Shown in pieces: positions 23,787-37,040 of a stretch of 64,000 nt of DNA. The position numbers were made by a program, and so were the translations under genes. Under the pieces are notes generated by a model that saw only the letters and a program-made list of their open reading frames with translations, made no database searches and was not told the DNA's origin. The first letter of the stretch is position 1. Each line of letters starts with the position of its first letter. Source of the DNA: Sanguinoderma infundibulare (Eukaryota; Basidiomycota; Agaricomycetes; Polyporales; Polyporaceae); contig JAVLRN010000006.1 of NCBI GenBank assembly GCA_032821775.1, forward strand, positions 1,860,001 to 1,924,000, in the 5' to 3' direction.

Positions 23787-24691
23787 TTACTCCATGTCAA
23801 ACAACAACACCTCTGCGACCCGATCGCCGACGTTCTCTACCGTCAACTCCTCACCAGCAGCAGCCATTATGTACGCGCCATCGCCCTCCTTCAGGTCCAA
23901 GGGACCACCCTCAGCGCCAAATACGCGTACGTGGGCACCACTCGACTTCTGAGAATTGTACCCCGACGTCTGGATGACATGAATGTACCCCTTGCGCTGT
24001 ATCGACGCCGAGGAGAACGAACGCGAGAGCTTCGCGGCAGGGGACAGAAGCGTCGCGAACAGGTTCAGGGGCGAGTGTACCGGAGCGGGTCCAGTCGCCT
24101 CGCGCTTTTCTTCGACACCCTCGGCTCCGATAGGGGCCACGACGTGTGCCCAGCGGTCCTTCTTCTCGTCGTCGGTGAAATGGCGGGTGAAGTATTGGGG
24201 AGAGAGGCCGCGCGTGGACGGGACACTCCAGATCTGAAGGAAGTGGACCTGCTTGCTGCCGTGCGCATGCTCGCTATGGCGGATGCCGGTTCCTGCGGAG
24301 GTCATCTGGAGGTCTCCGCGCTTCATAACCTCGACATTTCCCATGGAGTCGCGGCTGGGGAAAACAGCCAATTTAGCTCGGTATAACGAAGGGATCTTCT
24401 GGCGAGGACATACTGCTCAAGTTCGCCGTTCACGATGTAGGAGAATATCTCGAACTCGCGGTGTGCGTGAGTTCCGAATCCGGTCTTAGGCTCGACACGG
24501 TCCTCATTGATGACCCGGAGACAACTAAAGCTCTCATGCTGCGGATCGTGGTAGCTGAAGAACTGGTTAGCGAAACGCTTTCAACAGTACATATGAAGTA
24601 CTGACCTGGCGAAGCTGAAGGTGTGGAAGGTCTTCAGCCAACCGTGGTCGGCGTGGCCGCGCTCAGTGCTGGGGCGAGAAACGAGCTTCAT
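23787..24691 (-). CDS. Pirin-family cupin protein
   Basis: Pirins are bicupin metalloproteins, nuclear transcription cofactors in animals and quercetinase-like in bacteria; the fungal role is unclear. Three exons, 24691-24606, 24554-24414 and 24354-23787, give 264 residues, the usual size. ATG 24691 opens MKLVSRPSTERGHADHGWLK, followed by FHTFSFASYHDPQHESF. The metal-binding set is present: two His in FGTHAHREFE and His/Glu in GIRHSE. A second cupin runs to the end (GEELTVENVGDRVAEVLLF). The frame stays open upstream of ATG 24691 and reads like a mitochondrial presequence, but without an ATG (see findings). It is divergent from RSA4 with a shared 431-bp promoter region. Confidence 0.92.
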
Positions 24692-24857
24692 GGCGTTGAT
24701 AGGGGCGGATGAGAAAGACCTAGTGATGATTGCCGGTGAAATGCGCAGAGCACGGGTAGAATACAGCGATCGAAGGAAAGACAGCTTGACCGAGTAAGCT
24801 GTGGACTGTTGGTCGAGAGGGTTGTTTGTGAGAGGTGTTGCCAAGCTGTTCGGTGCG

Positions 24858-24866
24858 TTATATACC
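24858..24866 (-). promoter_or_regulatory. TATA box for pirin
   Basis: TATATAA on the minus strand lies about 170 bases upstream of ATG 24691, predicting a transcription start near 24830-24840. The other side of this 24692-25122 interval serves RSA4, so the region is a bidirectional promoter. Confidence 0.5.
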
Positions 24867-25122
24867 CTCAGGGGACCATGACGTGGTAGTGGGCATGAAT
24901 CATCTTCAGCTCATCCACGATACGGTGGTGACGGAGCAGCGACTCAGCGGATTCCCATTCTGAGGCGGTCGGTACCCACCAAGGGGCAAGAGGTGGACTC
25001 TGGAACCGCTCGCTTATCTAATCGATATTGGCCTTACCTACGCTTTTCACCTTTTCTGGTCCTGCAGCCTTCACGGCCGTCATTTTTCATCTCTCTTCCT
25101 CTACCCCTGCTGACATTCGGCA

Positions 25123-28119
25123 ATGGCAACCCTACTCCCGCCCCCAAAACGACAGAAGGTCTACCACGGCGTGCCCGAGCCAGTGAAGGAGGAGCCGAAG
25201 CCTGCACCGCACGTCGTCGTCCAATTCGTAAACGAGGAGGATGGAGAACCTCTCGCGCCCGCCGTCAACCTTCCGGCAAACGTGACAAGGGAGGGCTTGG
25301 AGGCAATAGTGAATAAGCTGAGCACGAAGGTTCGTCAGCATTCTCTCTCATTCTCGAGAAGTGGGTCTCAGCGAACGCGCTCGATTCTTCGTGCATTCCG
25401 TTTTAACCAGTTGGTGTTAGGATGAAGACCCCGTCCCGTTCGCGTTCCACATATCTCTACCGCCCGATGCGCTAATACCCGGAGCACCTACGCGGATAGC
25501 GATCGCAAAATCCATCGAGGACGACGTGCTATCACATCCTTCGCATGCATTCACGCCCGAAGATGTCTTCGTGATCCACTGCTCTCCCCAGGCCGTTTTC
25601 AAGGTGCGGCCAGCAACGAGATGCTCTTCCACATTGTCCGGTACGTGTCTTTGGTTGTAATCCGTTAATGTGAAACTGCCTCGGAGACTTGGTTTTCATT
25701 ACTTCACATCGCCGAAATCCACTTCGTGTGCTTTGCAGACTTGAGTAGCTAATACTTACCGTACAGCGTAATGTATGGATTACTCTAGCTGTTTTTGGCC
25801 TTGTGAGAGAGATCAACTAGGCCATGAAGGCGACGGCTGCTTAGGTGCAGTGTGCGTTGACCGATTTGAACGAATCTGTCTCGGTCACCAGCTGTACAGC
25901 GGGCACGGCTGTCGTCGAAGCATCATCGACATGTGACCAAAATAGTGGACGCCGAGTCTCCCGACCATTTTCTCTGTGCATGTTGGATATTCTATCCCGA
26001 ATGCTGATCATTTCTGAACAGGCCACACCTCTCCGATTCTATGCGCCTCCTTCTCGCCAACAGGCAACCTCCTCGCAACAGGCTCCGGGGACTGCAACGC
26101 ACGACTATGGGATCTTTTCACCGAGACACCCTCGCATGTATTATCAGGCCACAAGGGATGGGTGCTCTGTGTAGAATGGGAGGCCATGGAGAGGAAGCTC
26201 GCGACGGGCGGGCATGACGGGCATGTGCGTTAATTCTTCCGTCGTACCGAAGGAGACAGCACGGACAGCTGAACCATCGATTGTCGTCATTAGGTACGGC
26301 TATGGGATCCGAAGACGGGCAAACCCATCGGCGATGCTCTCAAGGGTCACACAAAATGGGTCACCTCGCTCTCGTGGGAGCCGATACATCTGTGCGTCTC
26401 CGACGTCGGTAGATCTCCGGACGGAGCGTCGCTAACGTAACGCTCATTTCCACAGGAACCCGTCTGGTCCTCGACTCGCGTCGTCTTCCAAAGACGCAAC
26501 GGTTCGCGTGTGGTCCACCCTCGTGCGTCGATGCGAATATACGCTTGGTGGACACACCGCGAGCGTAAACGTCGTTCGGTGGGGAGGCGGCGGTCTGAAT
26601 GGCAAGGGCGTGCTCTATACTGCCTCGAGTGATCGAACAGTGCGGGTGTGGGACGCAAACGGAGTGCGTATCTGCTTCAATCCTCGCGTGAGAATGCCGT
26701 GCTCATGTGCTCGCGTCATTTTTCCAGGGAAAGTGTCTGCACATCCTGAAGGACCACGCACACTGGGTAACGACGCTCACACTCAATACCGATTTTGTAC
26801 TGCGCACGGGACCTTTTGATCACCTCGGGAAGAAGACGAGCTCAGAGAGCGAAGGTAGGTTGTCATCACTCTTCGCGTGGTAGAAGGTCCATCGTTCTCC
26901 CGCATTGGATCGATGGGCCCAGCTTCTCTCGAATCCATCTCGCACTCTACATCCCCGAAATCTTCTTTCAGCGTATAGCACTGCGATTGCGGTGTCAATG
27001 TGATCACGCTACCAATTAGACGCAGCATGCTTTCAGTTCATCTGTCCATCTTTCTTCCATCTTGCATCCCTTGGAATGATGTGCGGACGAGCATCTTGTC
27101 TCACAGCATGACGATTCCCAGAGACAAATCGCCACCTGAACTCAACCCCAAACTGACGATCTGTCTATGTGTCTCAACAGCCCAATCCCTCGCCGTCGCG
27201 CGCTACAACGCCCTGGTGTCCACAGCGGGGGAACTGCTCATATCCGGTTCAGACGACCATACGCTCTTCCTCTGGTCGCTCTTCCCTTCACGCACGTCCT
27301 CCGGCGATGCCTCAGTGGCTGCCGCCGAACGCGGCGGGAAGCTCAAGCCCCTCGCACGGCTCACGGGCCACCAGCGCCAGGTCTCGCACGTCGCGTTCAG
27401 CCCCGACGGCCGCTGGGCCGCGAGCGCCGCGTGGGACAACTCGATTCGTGTCTGGGACGGCCGCACGGGCAAGTTCGTCGCGACCCTGCGGGGCCACATC
27501 GCGGCCGTGTACCGTCTGGCGTGGAGCGCGGACTCGCGGCTGCTCGTGAGCGCGAGCAAGGACAGTACCCTGAAGGTGAGCACTTGTCTTCTGACTTTCT
27601 GCCACCGACAAACCCTGGATACGTCGGGGGCACTGGGGCGACGGACGGACGTTCCGAGGGGTATCGGAGGTTGGGGTCGCCCTGATTTTCTTTGCTTCCA
27701 TTGCGACTGATGGATGGAAGGACGGTTCGCTGACGGCTCCCGTGCTTGCGCTTCCTCCGCACAATTCGCTCGTCGTTCGATCCCTGCCCTTCGTGGCGCT
27801 ACATGCCTGGCGACGCAACGTAACCCCCATGCCGCCTCAACCGCCTCCACAACGACGACACAAAAAACAGATATGGGACCTCAAGACCTACAAGATCAAA
27901 AACGACCTCCCAGGCCACACCGACGAGGTCTACTGCGTCGACTTTGTCGCCGACAAGCTTGTCAGCGGCGGGCGTGACCGGACGGTGAAGATGTGCGTGG
28001 TTTCGTCTCATTTCAATCCCTCTTCTCTTCTTCTCGTCATCGGCTGATTGGTGGCGGCCGGCGGTTGATGTGCCGTGCGTTTGGCGTTTGTTGTGCGCGC
28101 GAACAGATGGAAAAACTGA
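25123..28119 (+). CDS. RSA4: RSA4 / Notchless 60S assembly WD40 protein
   Basis: Rsa4 binds pre-60S particles in the nucleolus and nucleus and is pulled off by the AAA ATPase Rea1/Mdn1. ATG 25123 opens MATLLPPPKRQKVYHG. The ubiquitin-like NLE domain (VVVQFVNEEDGEPLAPAVNL, then IEDDVLSHPSHAFTPEDVF after splicing) recruits the Rea1 MIDAS domain. Eight WD40 blades follow, for example GHTSPILCASFSPTGNLLAT, TGGHDGHVRLWDPKTGKPIG, SGSDDHTLFLW and DNSIRVWDGRTGKFVATLRG. The last exon supplies IWKN and a stop at 28117-28119. Most introns are short, but four are unusually long (about 25641-26021, 26854-27179, 27574-27870 and 27991-28106). Length and order of parts are typical of the family. Confidence 0.93.
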
Positions 28120-30465
28120 ATGCAGACGGCGAAGCAAGCTGCGAAGGAAGTCGGGAAGGCGTTTGGGAGACCGGCGGTACGCCTGTGTGGGAGAGCTCTT
28201 TGTCGAGGCCTTCCTGAGGGTCCCCAGTCAGGTGTGCTGAGCGCTGTGCCGCCTGGGGATTCTTGCGGGAAGAGATGGATGGCGGGGCCGATGGCCAATG
28301 GGTACGGAAGGCGGGCGGGTGGTTTCGAAGTTCAGGGTATTGTGTTCTATCCGGCGCCACATAACTGATGAGTGCGTTTAGTTAGTGCGCTGTGGCTTCG
28401 GGACCAGTTTCATTGTCAAATCACGACAGCCTGTGCTCAGCTATGCTCTGACGCCAAGATTCGTTCGAGAAAGACGTGATCGCTCGAAACGGAAATACCC
28501 ACTGCTGCGGGCGGGAACGGCTGAAGGGTTCGTCCAAGCGTTTAGGGCTCGATATTTGCTCGATATCGGGCGTTGATCGTGGTTCAGGCGTTTAGTCGCT
28601 ATCGCCGGTATGGTAATTGAATGTCACCACAGAAGCTGATTTTCCTAACAATTGGCATCACCACGCACTCTCGGACCGCGCGACGTGCACATTCAATTAT
28701 GTATTGACGTTTTCTTCGCGTGATGTTCGGCGACACGGAATATGAGCTCGGGAATGCAAGGGATGCCACGACCGGGAAAGGTCCTCGGGTGAGTCGTCGA
28801 TATGGCGACCTTTCACATACCTGGGTTAGCGCGAGGTGCTGCGAGTTTGAGTCTGACTGGGCTGCTCGAGGCCACGTGCGACGCCACTATCGGCCTCAGT
28901 CGCGACATTGATGACTGAGGACCTATCGAGGCTGGAGGATTGCACTTATCGTGCTGGAGATTGAGAGGACGCCCCCTCGAACTTTGGTTCAACACTCCAG
29001 GACGCTGTTGGACAACTGGATGTGGGCCGGGCGATGACAGCGGGGGTATGGGGGTCGGTCAGGGACAAAGGCGGTGACGTGCATGGAATTCTGTTGGGAC
29101 CGAGGAGGGGCTGAGAGAAGGTTCGCTGAGCTGACGGGGGACCGGGGAAGCCGTCTTTCCCTTCCGAATGCAAGTCCGCAGCCACTCCCCTCCAGTCCCG
29201 GGGATGGCTCGGCTGGGTGTATAAAGCTATTCAACGGCCTTAGACCTACGCCGAGCTGGAGATGTTTTCGTTGTCCACCCACTCCCAACTTGGACGGCCG
29301 TCGAGAAGGTTGCGGTCTGGGGGCACAGAGCGCTCGGAGGACGGGGCGGAGCTGGAGTTCCCAGCCGGGACTGAGTTCCGTTCGCATGGAAGACTTCTAG
29401 CCTGTGGAGGATGGTCACGCGGATATAATGATAGTATCGCGAGAACTTCGGGACGAACTGATGAAACACTATCCAAGAGGTTGCAGTTTTTTTCGAAGCT
29501 ATCTAGCTTGCAAGAAGGGGTGTCCCAGAATAATTCACGTCAGAGACGGTGATTTATGAGGTTGAGATAGCGAACGTGTTGGAGTTCAGACGGAACGATG
29601 GAGAGTTGGGAGGATATGCTTGATGAATACTCCGTCTTAGACCCACTTTCATTGACGAGAGCCGATTGATTGGAGAGAAGGCCCCAATTTAGAGGGGGAT
29701 CCTGGGAGAGATCAGCTGGGTGCTTGGCTGGCTGGGCGGGTGGGTCCACGGAAGAACCGGATGTGTTTACGGAGCGGTTCAGACGGTGCTCACACGACCG
29801 TCGCCGGAGAGGTGGATGACGATGATGTGTTTCGGGGGCTATATTGTCGCGAAGGGCCGAGAGATACTGTGCAGAGCGAGCGTTGTGGGGGAACTGAGGG
29901 CTGCGCTGAGCTGCGTCGGATCCAAGCACAGCGCAGTGCAGTCCGCGGACCATGATGATCTACGGACCCGGGAGATTCGATGGGAGGAGATCTAGAGGGA
30001 GGTTAAAGGCTATAAGCACCCTTGGACGACGTGTTTGAGCCACCGGGCGATCGTGACGATCGCAGGAGGGCGGCCAGTGGCGACAGTCTGTTGACAGTGC
30101 GGGGCACTTTGCCATACGGGGGGTGTCTAAGAAGCGCTGCCGAGCCCGAGCCGGCGCCGGGCAGAGAAGGATCAGGGCGGGGAGATGGTCCCTCTCCCTG
30201 GAGTCTCCCAGGCCTGCTCTGCCCGCCACGCGCGGCGCCCAGCTGCAGTCTCGGTTTCGATACCCACCTTCTCCAAAGAAAAGCAATATGATGGGCGTCC
30301 GAATCGACCGGGTGGGATCTGGATATGGGACAAGTGACGCCGCCCGTCAACGATGAGACTCCCCTCGCTTCGCCTAGTGTCTCCCCCTCCCTCCTTCGTT
30401 TCCTTCAAGTACCGTATCCTGCGCAGCCTTAGCGTGCCTGCCCGCCCGCTCCCGCCGCTGGCGCA
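28120..30465. other. Long intergenic interval
   Basis: About 2.3 kb between RSA4 and the DUF6534 gene. Apart from the weak minus-strand candidate at 29246-29953, nothing is recognisable. The last few hundred bases should hold the DUF6534 gene promoter. Confidence 0.4.
29246..29953 (-). CDS. Possible two-exon hypothetical protein
   Basis: ATG 29953 opens a 137-codon frame rich in Ser, Asn, Pro and His. Just before its stop, a 45-bp segment bounded by GT and TAG could be removed as an intron. Splicing joins ...LINH to HSFEKNCNLLDSVSSVRPE and a second open frame ending at 29246 (VDNENISSSA). I do not recognise any family. The gene is proposed because the two frames join cleanly and the composition is protein-like; it may be spurious. 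Confidence 0.25.
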
Positions 30466-32637
30466 ATGGCTTCCTCCGCCCTCATCCACCTCATCGACCT
30501 CAATGCAACCTTCGGCGCGCTCTTCATCGGCTTCGGCTGCTCCAGCGTGTATGTTCCACTCATTCCCCCCGACCATAGCTCTCACATGCTTATCACGTCT
30601 CTTCTGCGCAGCGCATTCGGAGTCTTGAGCACGCAGGCGTACAGCTACTTCAGACGTTACCCGCTTGATGTCTGGTGGTACAAGGCAATGGTGCGTTGCC
30701 AACGACGCTCTCGTGTGACTCGAGCGGCTCTCACCGTGCTCATCACGTAATTCCTCTGGTGGTTTAGGTCGCATTGATCTGGTACGTGCTCTGCGAAGTG
30801 CTGCGCGTCGTTGGCACACAACTCAACCGCGTTCAGGATTTTGGAGCTTGTTGACCAAGCATTTATTGGACATGCAGTCTATTTCTACGTCGTCACGTGT
30901 GTCCCTGTCCCCCTCCTCTATTCTGCACGTTTTGACTATACTTGTGGTCAGTAATTGGGGACAAGCGACTGTCCTCCTCGAGGCACCAGTATGGTACGTC
31001 CTCTTCACATCCAGGCAGCTCAAGTTGTCTCACTTATCCCCGCAGGTCGTTAATCGTAAGCCTGTCCGCTCTTCGTGCGACGACATGTGCCTGACCCTGA
31101 ATCCCACTTCAGCTTCAAGTTCCTCTGGGGGTACGCCCTTGGACCTCTTCGTTTTGCCATCCCGTGAGCTCACACGACTACCATGCAGGCTGCTGTCGGC
31201 GCCATTGTCAAAGTGTGCGTCCCGTTTTCTAATTTCGTATGGCTTTATCTGACCAATGATAACAGTTGTTATGGGCTCCGTGTTTGGAGATGTAAGCTTC
31301 CGTTCTCTCCAACTGTCCGTCTTCCTCACCCTATGTCACCAGTCAGCAAGCACAATATTCCAGTGACGATGTTAATCGTAAGTGAAAGCAACGCAGCGCG
31401 TCTTCGGTAGTGTCTTGAATATTTTCTCCTCCGTTTAGACGGTCGGCGCCTTGGGACAGCTTGGTGAGAGCCTTTCTGGTCATTCTTCCTCGGCACTACT
31501 AACCGGATGCAATCTTCTAGCCGCTGCATTTGGTACGTCCGTGCCCATTACCCACGCGAATTTGATCGGCGCCTCATGCTCGTTTGATTCAGTATACACC
31601 GTCAGGGCGTAAGTGGATCTCCTGATTGCTACGGTGTGTTTAAGGAGCTTTGCTAATTGATAAAACAGTGTCAGCGTTCCCTCGTTGGCAGAAGTCGGCG
31701 TTCTCAAGGTGAGCTTCCATTTGACCAGTCCTCAGATGAAGTCAACTGACGTTTGCCCTCAGTTCGTCGGAACAGTTGCGCTTGGGCTCGGCATGGCCAC
31801 CGACATGTTCACCGCCATTTCGCTGTGCTGGTTCCTTCGTAATCTGAAAACCGGGTTCAAGAAGTAAGTGATGCTTGCCCTGTGCAACGTTGTGGTGAGC
31901 TGACGTGGGATCCAGGGATGATTCGATCGTCAACAAGCTCACGATTTACGCTATTAATACAGGCGTTGTTTCGAGGTAAGCCCACACCAAGTTCTGACAC
32001 TTGAAGGTAGTTGTCGCTGACTTGCTTCGTACAGTGTGTTCAGTCTGTGCACGCTCGTCCTGGTATGTCAGAAAGCGATTGTCGTTTCTCTTGTTTTTGA
32101 CACTCTCCCTCAAGTATGACATGATGCCGACGAACTTCATCTTCATTCTGTTCTACTTCGTCTTGACCAAAGGTATGATTGCTTTTCGACATTGGTCTAT
32201 CCCACGTCGAAGTTAACACGTTGGCACGCTCTAGTCTACGCCAACTCGTTCTACGCCGCTTTGAACACCAGGAGATCCGTTCGTGGACGCGGAACGGAGG
32301 CTGAGCAGACAACCATGCCCACGTTCCTCATGGTTCAAGGCCAGACATCGATGAAGCACGAAGACGGGCACGATAACCCGATTCTCTCCACTGTAAGCGA
32401 CCTCAGACAGACACATATAACAGCTTCTAAAGGCATGCAGACCATTCGCGCCGAGTCTAACGGAGGCTTCTCTCCCGCCAGTGGAACAAGAGTAAGTGTC
32501 GTCAAGCGTTTTGGAGATACGACGCTGAGTCATCTCTCTAGCCATTAGCGACCTTGCCTCCTATGCACTACCAAACGCCATACTCAGGATACGATCGCGA
32601 CTACTTAAAACCATCTCAAGTGAAGTCGTGGTCATGA
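30466..32637 (+). CDS. DUF6534-family multi-pass membrane protein
   Basis: This is one of the seven-helix-like membrane proteins common in agaricomycetes; no function is established. The start ATG 30466 gives MASSALIHLIDLNATFGALF. About fifteen small exons splice to family blocks: GVLSTQAYSYFRRYPLDVWW, the segment ALIWILELVDQAFIGHAVYF, NWGQATVLLEAPVW, VCYGLRVWR, FVGTVALGLGMATDMFTAIS and the hallmark MMPTNFIFILFYFVLTK followed by VYANSFYAALNTRRS. The tail after the last helix is polar and cytoplasmic-looking, ending DRDYLKPSQVKSWS before TGA 32635-32637. Introns of about 50-60 bp interrupt almost every helix. A second membrane-protein gene of the related DUF6533 type lies at 49.7-51.6 kb. Confidence 0.88.
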
Positions 32638-34035
32638 GGCCCGTGTCACGCTCGTGGCATAGGGCAAAAGCGCCACAGGCGCCGTCTGCACCCTCCCCCA
32701 ACCCCCAACACGTCGTCCCCATCTCACGCTTCCCCATTTGCCCTCCAGGGATCTTGACCGCCTCTTGACCGCTACCCGTCCGCTCCCATCTCAACTGTTG
32801 ACGACTGTCATAATACTGTATCAACATAGCTGCACATATCTATACCACTATCTGCTCTCTCAAAGCTTCGCATCACACTCTCTGACTCGCGCACACGCTC
32901 CTTCACGTTCGCATACATACTCGATACCTTACATTGTCGATATTCACCGCCGCCGCGGACTGCTTTCCCCTCTCTTCCGCTTTTCGTCAGCACCGATGGC
33001 GGCGACGGTCCCATGCTTTCCGTTGTCCCGTGTAGCTCGCTCTCCCCGTTCGTTCGTCCATCCCGTTCGTTGTTCCGTCACATCGCGTCGTTGTCTCTTG
33101 TTACACGCTGTACCACTAATTTCGCATTTCACAACCCGCATCATGTAGCTTTTACTTTCCCCGTTCTGTTTCTGCGCCGCACGTATGCCTAGAGTTTGTA
33201 TCCCTCTTCATGCCGTTCGCCGCGGCCCTGGGCTTTTATTTTGCGAATCGGCTTCTTCTCATTGGTTGCGGCGCTTTTCTCTTTTATTTGGAGCCCCTTT
33301 GCTTCCCTTGCTTGCTTGGGTTGTAGTAGTAATTGGGGTTTAGATGAGAGGACTCGGTTGGGCTGCTACGAACGGTACATACGTTTTCGCGGATCAGGAC
33401 CCTTGGGTTCATGTTTTCGTCCCTGCGTCCCCCGAAACTATTTAGCAGTGTAGAATTAGCGAATTGAATTGCCGTTTTGCTCGACTGCTTTCGGTGCTTG
33501 GGGGACCGGGGATAATGCCATCCGGTGTGCACGAAGCGCTATTCCCTGCCAAATACTACAAGAGTCGTGCACCGCCGCCACTCCGCAAGGACGAGCGTCG
33601 ATGAGAGTGTATTCCCTGCGCACCATTGTACCCGTGCCTATTCTCGCAACGTGTTCTTGATCCACAGCTTCGTTTTTCCGCAGCCCGCTCTCTCCTCCGA
33701 GTTTGTATTTTGTGTAGGGAAGGCTGGGTTTGCCTGGCCCGGTACCGGTGTTTTTGGGGCGGAAAAATTCTTGGCACACTTGGGGCCACTTACTAACGTG
33801 TGGGCCCTCCATCTCTTTATGAAGTTCCTTGCGTCGACCGGGTGCAGGAGGCTTGAAATGTGCATGCCCTGCTTGTGCTGAGTAGGTACTCGGCGATGGT
33901 CGGCACGTCGGACCGGGATGGGTCAGGTGATCGCGTTGGGTGGCGTTTGGGAGGACGCGCGTCGCCCGCGTTTCTGTCGCCCATCGCCTCCGATCGAGCG
34001 CGTATACTGCCCCGGCACCGACACTGTTTGCTCCG
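32638..34035. other. Intergenic, AT-richer
   Basis: 1.4 kb with no gene I can support. It is pyrimidine-rich at 32650-33160, probably 3' UTR and flank of the DUF6534 gene, then becomes the upstream region of HAUS6. A 206-codon antisense frame overlapping the HAUS6 start looks like a shadow. Confidence 0.4.
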
Positions 34036-37000
34036 ATGGCACCTGAGCACAGACTGCCCACCGGGCTGCTCATCATCCTCCACCTCCATCTCCTCCACTA
34101 CCCGCTGCAAGATGCGGCCGGATACGACGAACGCCTCTTTGACCACGCGCGTGGGATGCGCGACCGAAACAAGGCCATGGAGGACATAACATACTTTCTT
34201 GTGGGAAAACTAGAGGGCAGCAAGGAGCGCGCAAAGTCGGTCAGTTTCCTTCTCCATCGTTCCCCTCCCCTCCTGCATCTGACCCGTGGCGAGAGATTAG
34301 ATCCTCCCCACATATCCGTGCCTCCAGCCGTCAGACACCACCGCATACAGGATCGCTCTGGCCAAGTATCTCGAAGGGCTCAGGAACGCCATCGCCCACA
34401 CGAAAAACGCGCAGGAGACGGACCCCAGAGGTAAGCAGCGACCGTCCTCGGCCGAAGACGCGGCTTCCGCGTGGTGGTGGAAGGACGTCGTGGTCCGTAA
34501 GTCCATCTTGGACGAGTGCTCTGGCGACCGGTACGGTTCAGTTTCCTGTGCCTCGCTCCCTGGTTCGGTTCGCTGATCTGCTCTCCGCTGCGTTCTAGTT
34601 TCGAGCGCCTGATCCTGGCGTTGTCTACTCATGCCGTCCTCAACAACTCCGTGCGGATGCGGTCGCCGTCGTCCTCACTGCATCCAGCACCTCTGAGCTC
34701 GGGTGCTTCCTACCACCATGATCGTGGGGTGCGTGCGGAATGAAGGAGCATCTCTTCATCTCCGTGGACTGATTGATACACGACCCGTTCCCCACTCGTA
34801 TGCAGCGCGATCTTGGCTCCCTATCCGGGGCGTACACCATCCAGCTCGCCACCGCACAGGACTCGCGCCTCGAATGGGAACGCTCAGCGGCCTTCCTCGT
34901 CCAGAGGCAGGTCGATCTGGCCGTGATTCGCGTGAGTGCCTGGATGTGTGCGTCCGCAAAGTGGCAACGGCGGTGCTGAGTGCAGGCCCGTCGTGTCTTA
35001 CAGGCGAGGATAGCGGATCCCAAGCTCACGGCGTCTTCGAAATACGAGAGCCTGGCGACAGATAGGCTTCTCGCCCTGCGAGATTCCCGTTACCAGGATC
35101 TCCTGCGCGGATCCTGGCAGGGCGACGACGGCCGGGCAGCGCTGCGCCTCGTCACGGACCTTGCTGGCCTGCTCGATGCCTCCACAGGTTCGACTGACAG
35201 TCAAGACACCGGAATAGGGGCCAATGTGACGCCTTCCCGTCCACAGGTGCGCAAATACTTCCCTACGATGAACCACATGCCTATCGCCTGGCACATTCGC
35301 TCACTTCTCACCCCTCCCTTTTTGCACTCCATGAGCGCAGGTCGCTCCTGAAACGTCTCCCCCACTACCTATTGCAGCGGCTCATCACCCTGCCCACCTT
35401 CACTCGCTCCGCCTGCCGCTCTTTGTTCCTCCAGAGCCGTCACACACCCGCGGAGGGGACTTACAGGAAGGCGCTGGGCCGTCTGACTCGACGTCTCATG
35501 CAATATCCGAACGCCTAGCCGCCGTTGACAAGGTACACGCATCGCTCCAGGACGCCCTCGCAAGTGCTCGGAGCATACACGACCAGCTTCAGCGCAGTCT
35601 CCAGAAAGCTAAATGTCGAGAACCGTCACAGCCTTGGCCCAAGAAGGTGAAGGGTGGCAGCGGATTGCAGCTCGACGTCAGCTTGTGGGACAGCAGGGCC
35701 GACAGCTTCATCGACTTCGAGGCAAGTCGTCATTTTGATCTGCTCTCACCTCAAGGGTCGCTCACGGCTCCCCTGTTCGTCACCTGGTCTGTGATCTGCG
35801 GTCCGTGGTCCCCCCAACAGAAAGTCCCCGATACGTCTCCGGCCCTCCTCGCCCGCTTCTCCGAGAGCGCGATTGAAGAGCGCATTGCACACATCCGCTC
35901 GGCCCTCCTTCCTCCTTTCACTGCGGACCCCGTCCCAGCCTCCGACTCGGAGCCAGAGGAACGTACGACCAAACCCCCAGCCGCTCGGCAGGCTTCTCGC
36001 ATCCCGAGTCGCCAACCGGCGGCTCGCGGACAGGTGGCCCCGGCGGCTGTGCCGAAAGCTAACCACCGCAGCGGGGTCGCAACGGCAACGGGGCGCGCCG
36101 TCATCCCGGGGGCTTCTAACAGCAAGCCTGGTCCACCGCAGGACGGTCTGACAGGGATGATGGTAGCAATCCAACCGCAGCGCGTGCCGTCCGGTGCGGG
36201 GCTCGGACAAGGCAACGGCAGCTCCAAAAGCATGAAGGCGCGCCGGTTGTCGCGCCGTGCGTCCGCTGCGCGGACACGGCGGTCGACGGTGTTCGGCCGC
36301 GGCGACGACGCCGAGATCCTCCGTGTGCGTATCGCAGTGAGTCACTGCCGGACACCCGCTCTCCTTTTTCTTTTTTTCGGCTTTCGACTCGTCTTCCGCA
36401 CGTTGCACACGACTTACGCGGATGTTTATCGGGCACGCAGATCGTCGCGTCTGTCGAAGACCGTTCCGACCCCTCAGAGGAGGAGGAGGACGACGACGAC
36501 GACGACGGCGCCGGCCGAGACCACAACCACAACCACACAGCGCAAGCCCCGCGGACGCCCTTCCGCACACCCCGGCCGCGGCGCACCCCGGCCAAGACGC
36601 CCGGCACGCGCGGGACGCTGCTCTCGACGCTCAAGAAGTCCGCCCCCCGGCAGTCGTTCGACATCGCCAAGTACGAGCGCGTGCACATGCCCCGCCTCCC
36701 CAGCCTCGGCCTCGGTCATTATCTCGAGCCTGCGCCTGAAGCCGACGAGGACGACAACACTGGCATGCCATCGGATAGAGGCGACGAGGATGATGAAGGA
36801 TATTGGCGGGACGCCGCTCGCAGAGGAAATGCGGCTGGAAACGGGCATTCTGGACCCCTGGTCAACAATGATTCGGATGGCGAGGCCGAGGCCGAGGCCG
36901 AGGTCGAAGACGACGTGCCGTACGAGGGCAATAGCATGACCCTCGCCGACATTCTGCTGCACGCCGGACACCAGGACAACATCTCAGCCCAGCTTTTGGA

Positions 37001-37040
37001 TGAAGACGGTCTGGAAGGCGACGTGTCCGATTGGGAATAA
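34036..37040 (+). CDS. HAUS6: HAUS augmin-like complex subunit 6
   Basis: Augmin recruits gamma-tubulin to the sides of spindle microtubules so that they branch; subunit 6 contacts the gamma-tubulin adaptor. ATG 34036 opens MAPEHRLPTGLLIILHLHLL. The HAUS6 N-terminal domain follows (FDHARGMRDRNKAMEDITYF) with the signature VVRKSILDECSGDRFERLIL and STHAVL. A helical middle part (LARFSESAIEERIAHIRSAL) precedes a disordered basic and acidic C-terminus, with an Asp/Glu run followed by a His-Asn repeat near 36475-36540. The end is LADILLHAGHQDN...GDVSDWE before TAA 37038-37040. The C-terminal half is low-complexity, as is usual in this subunit. It is convergent with RPL37. Confidence 0.85.

Noticed and set aside
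33456..34076. 206-codon antisense frame over the HAUS6 start
   Set aside because: Overlaps the real first exon of HAUS6 on the other strand and has shadow-like composition.
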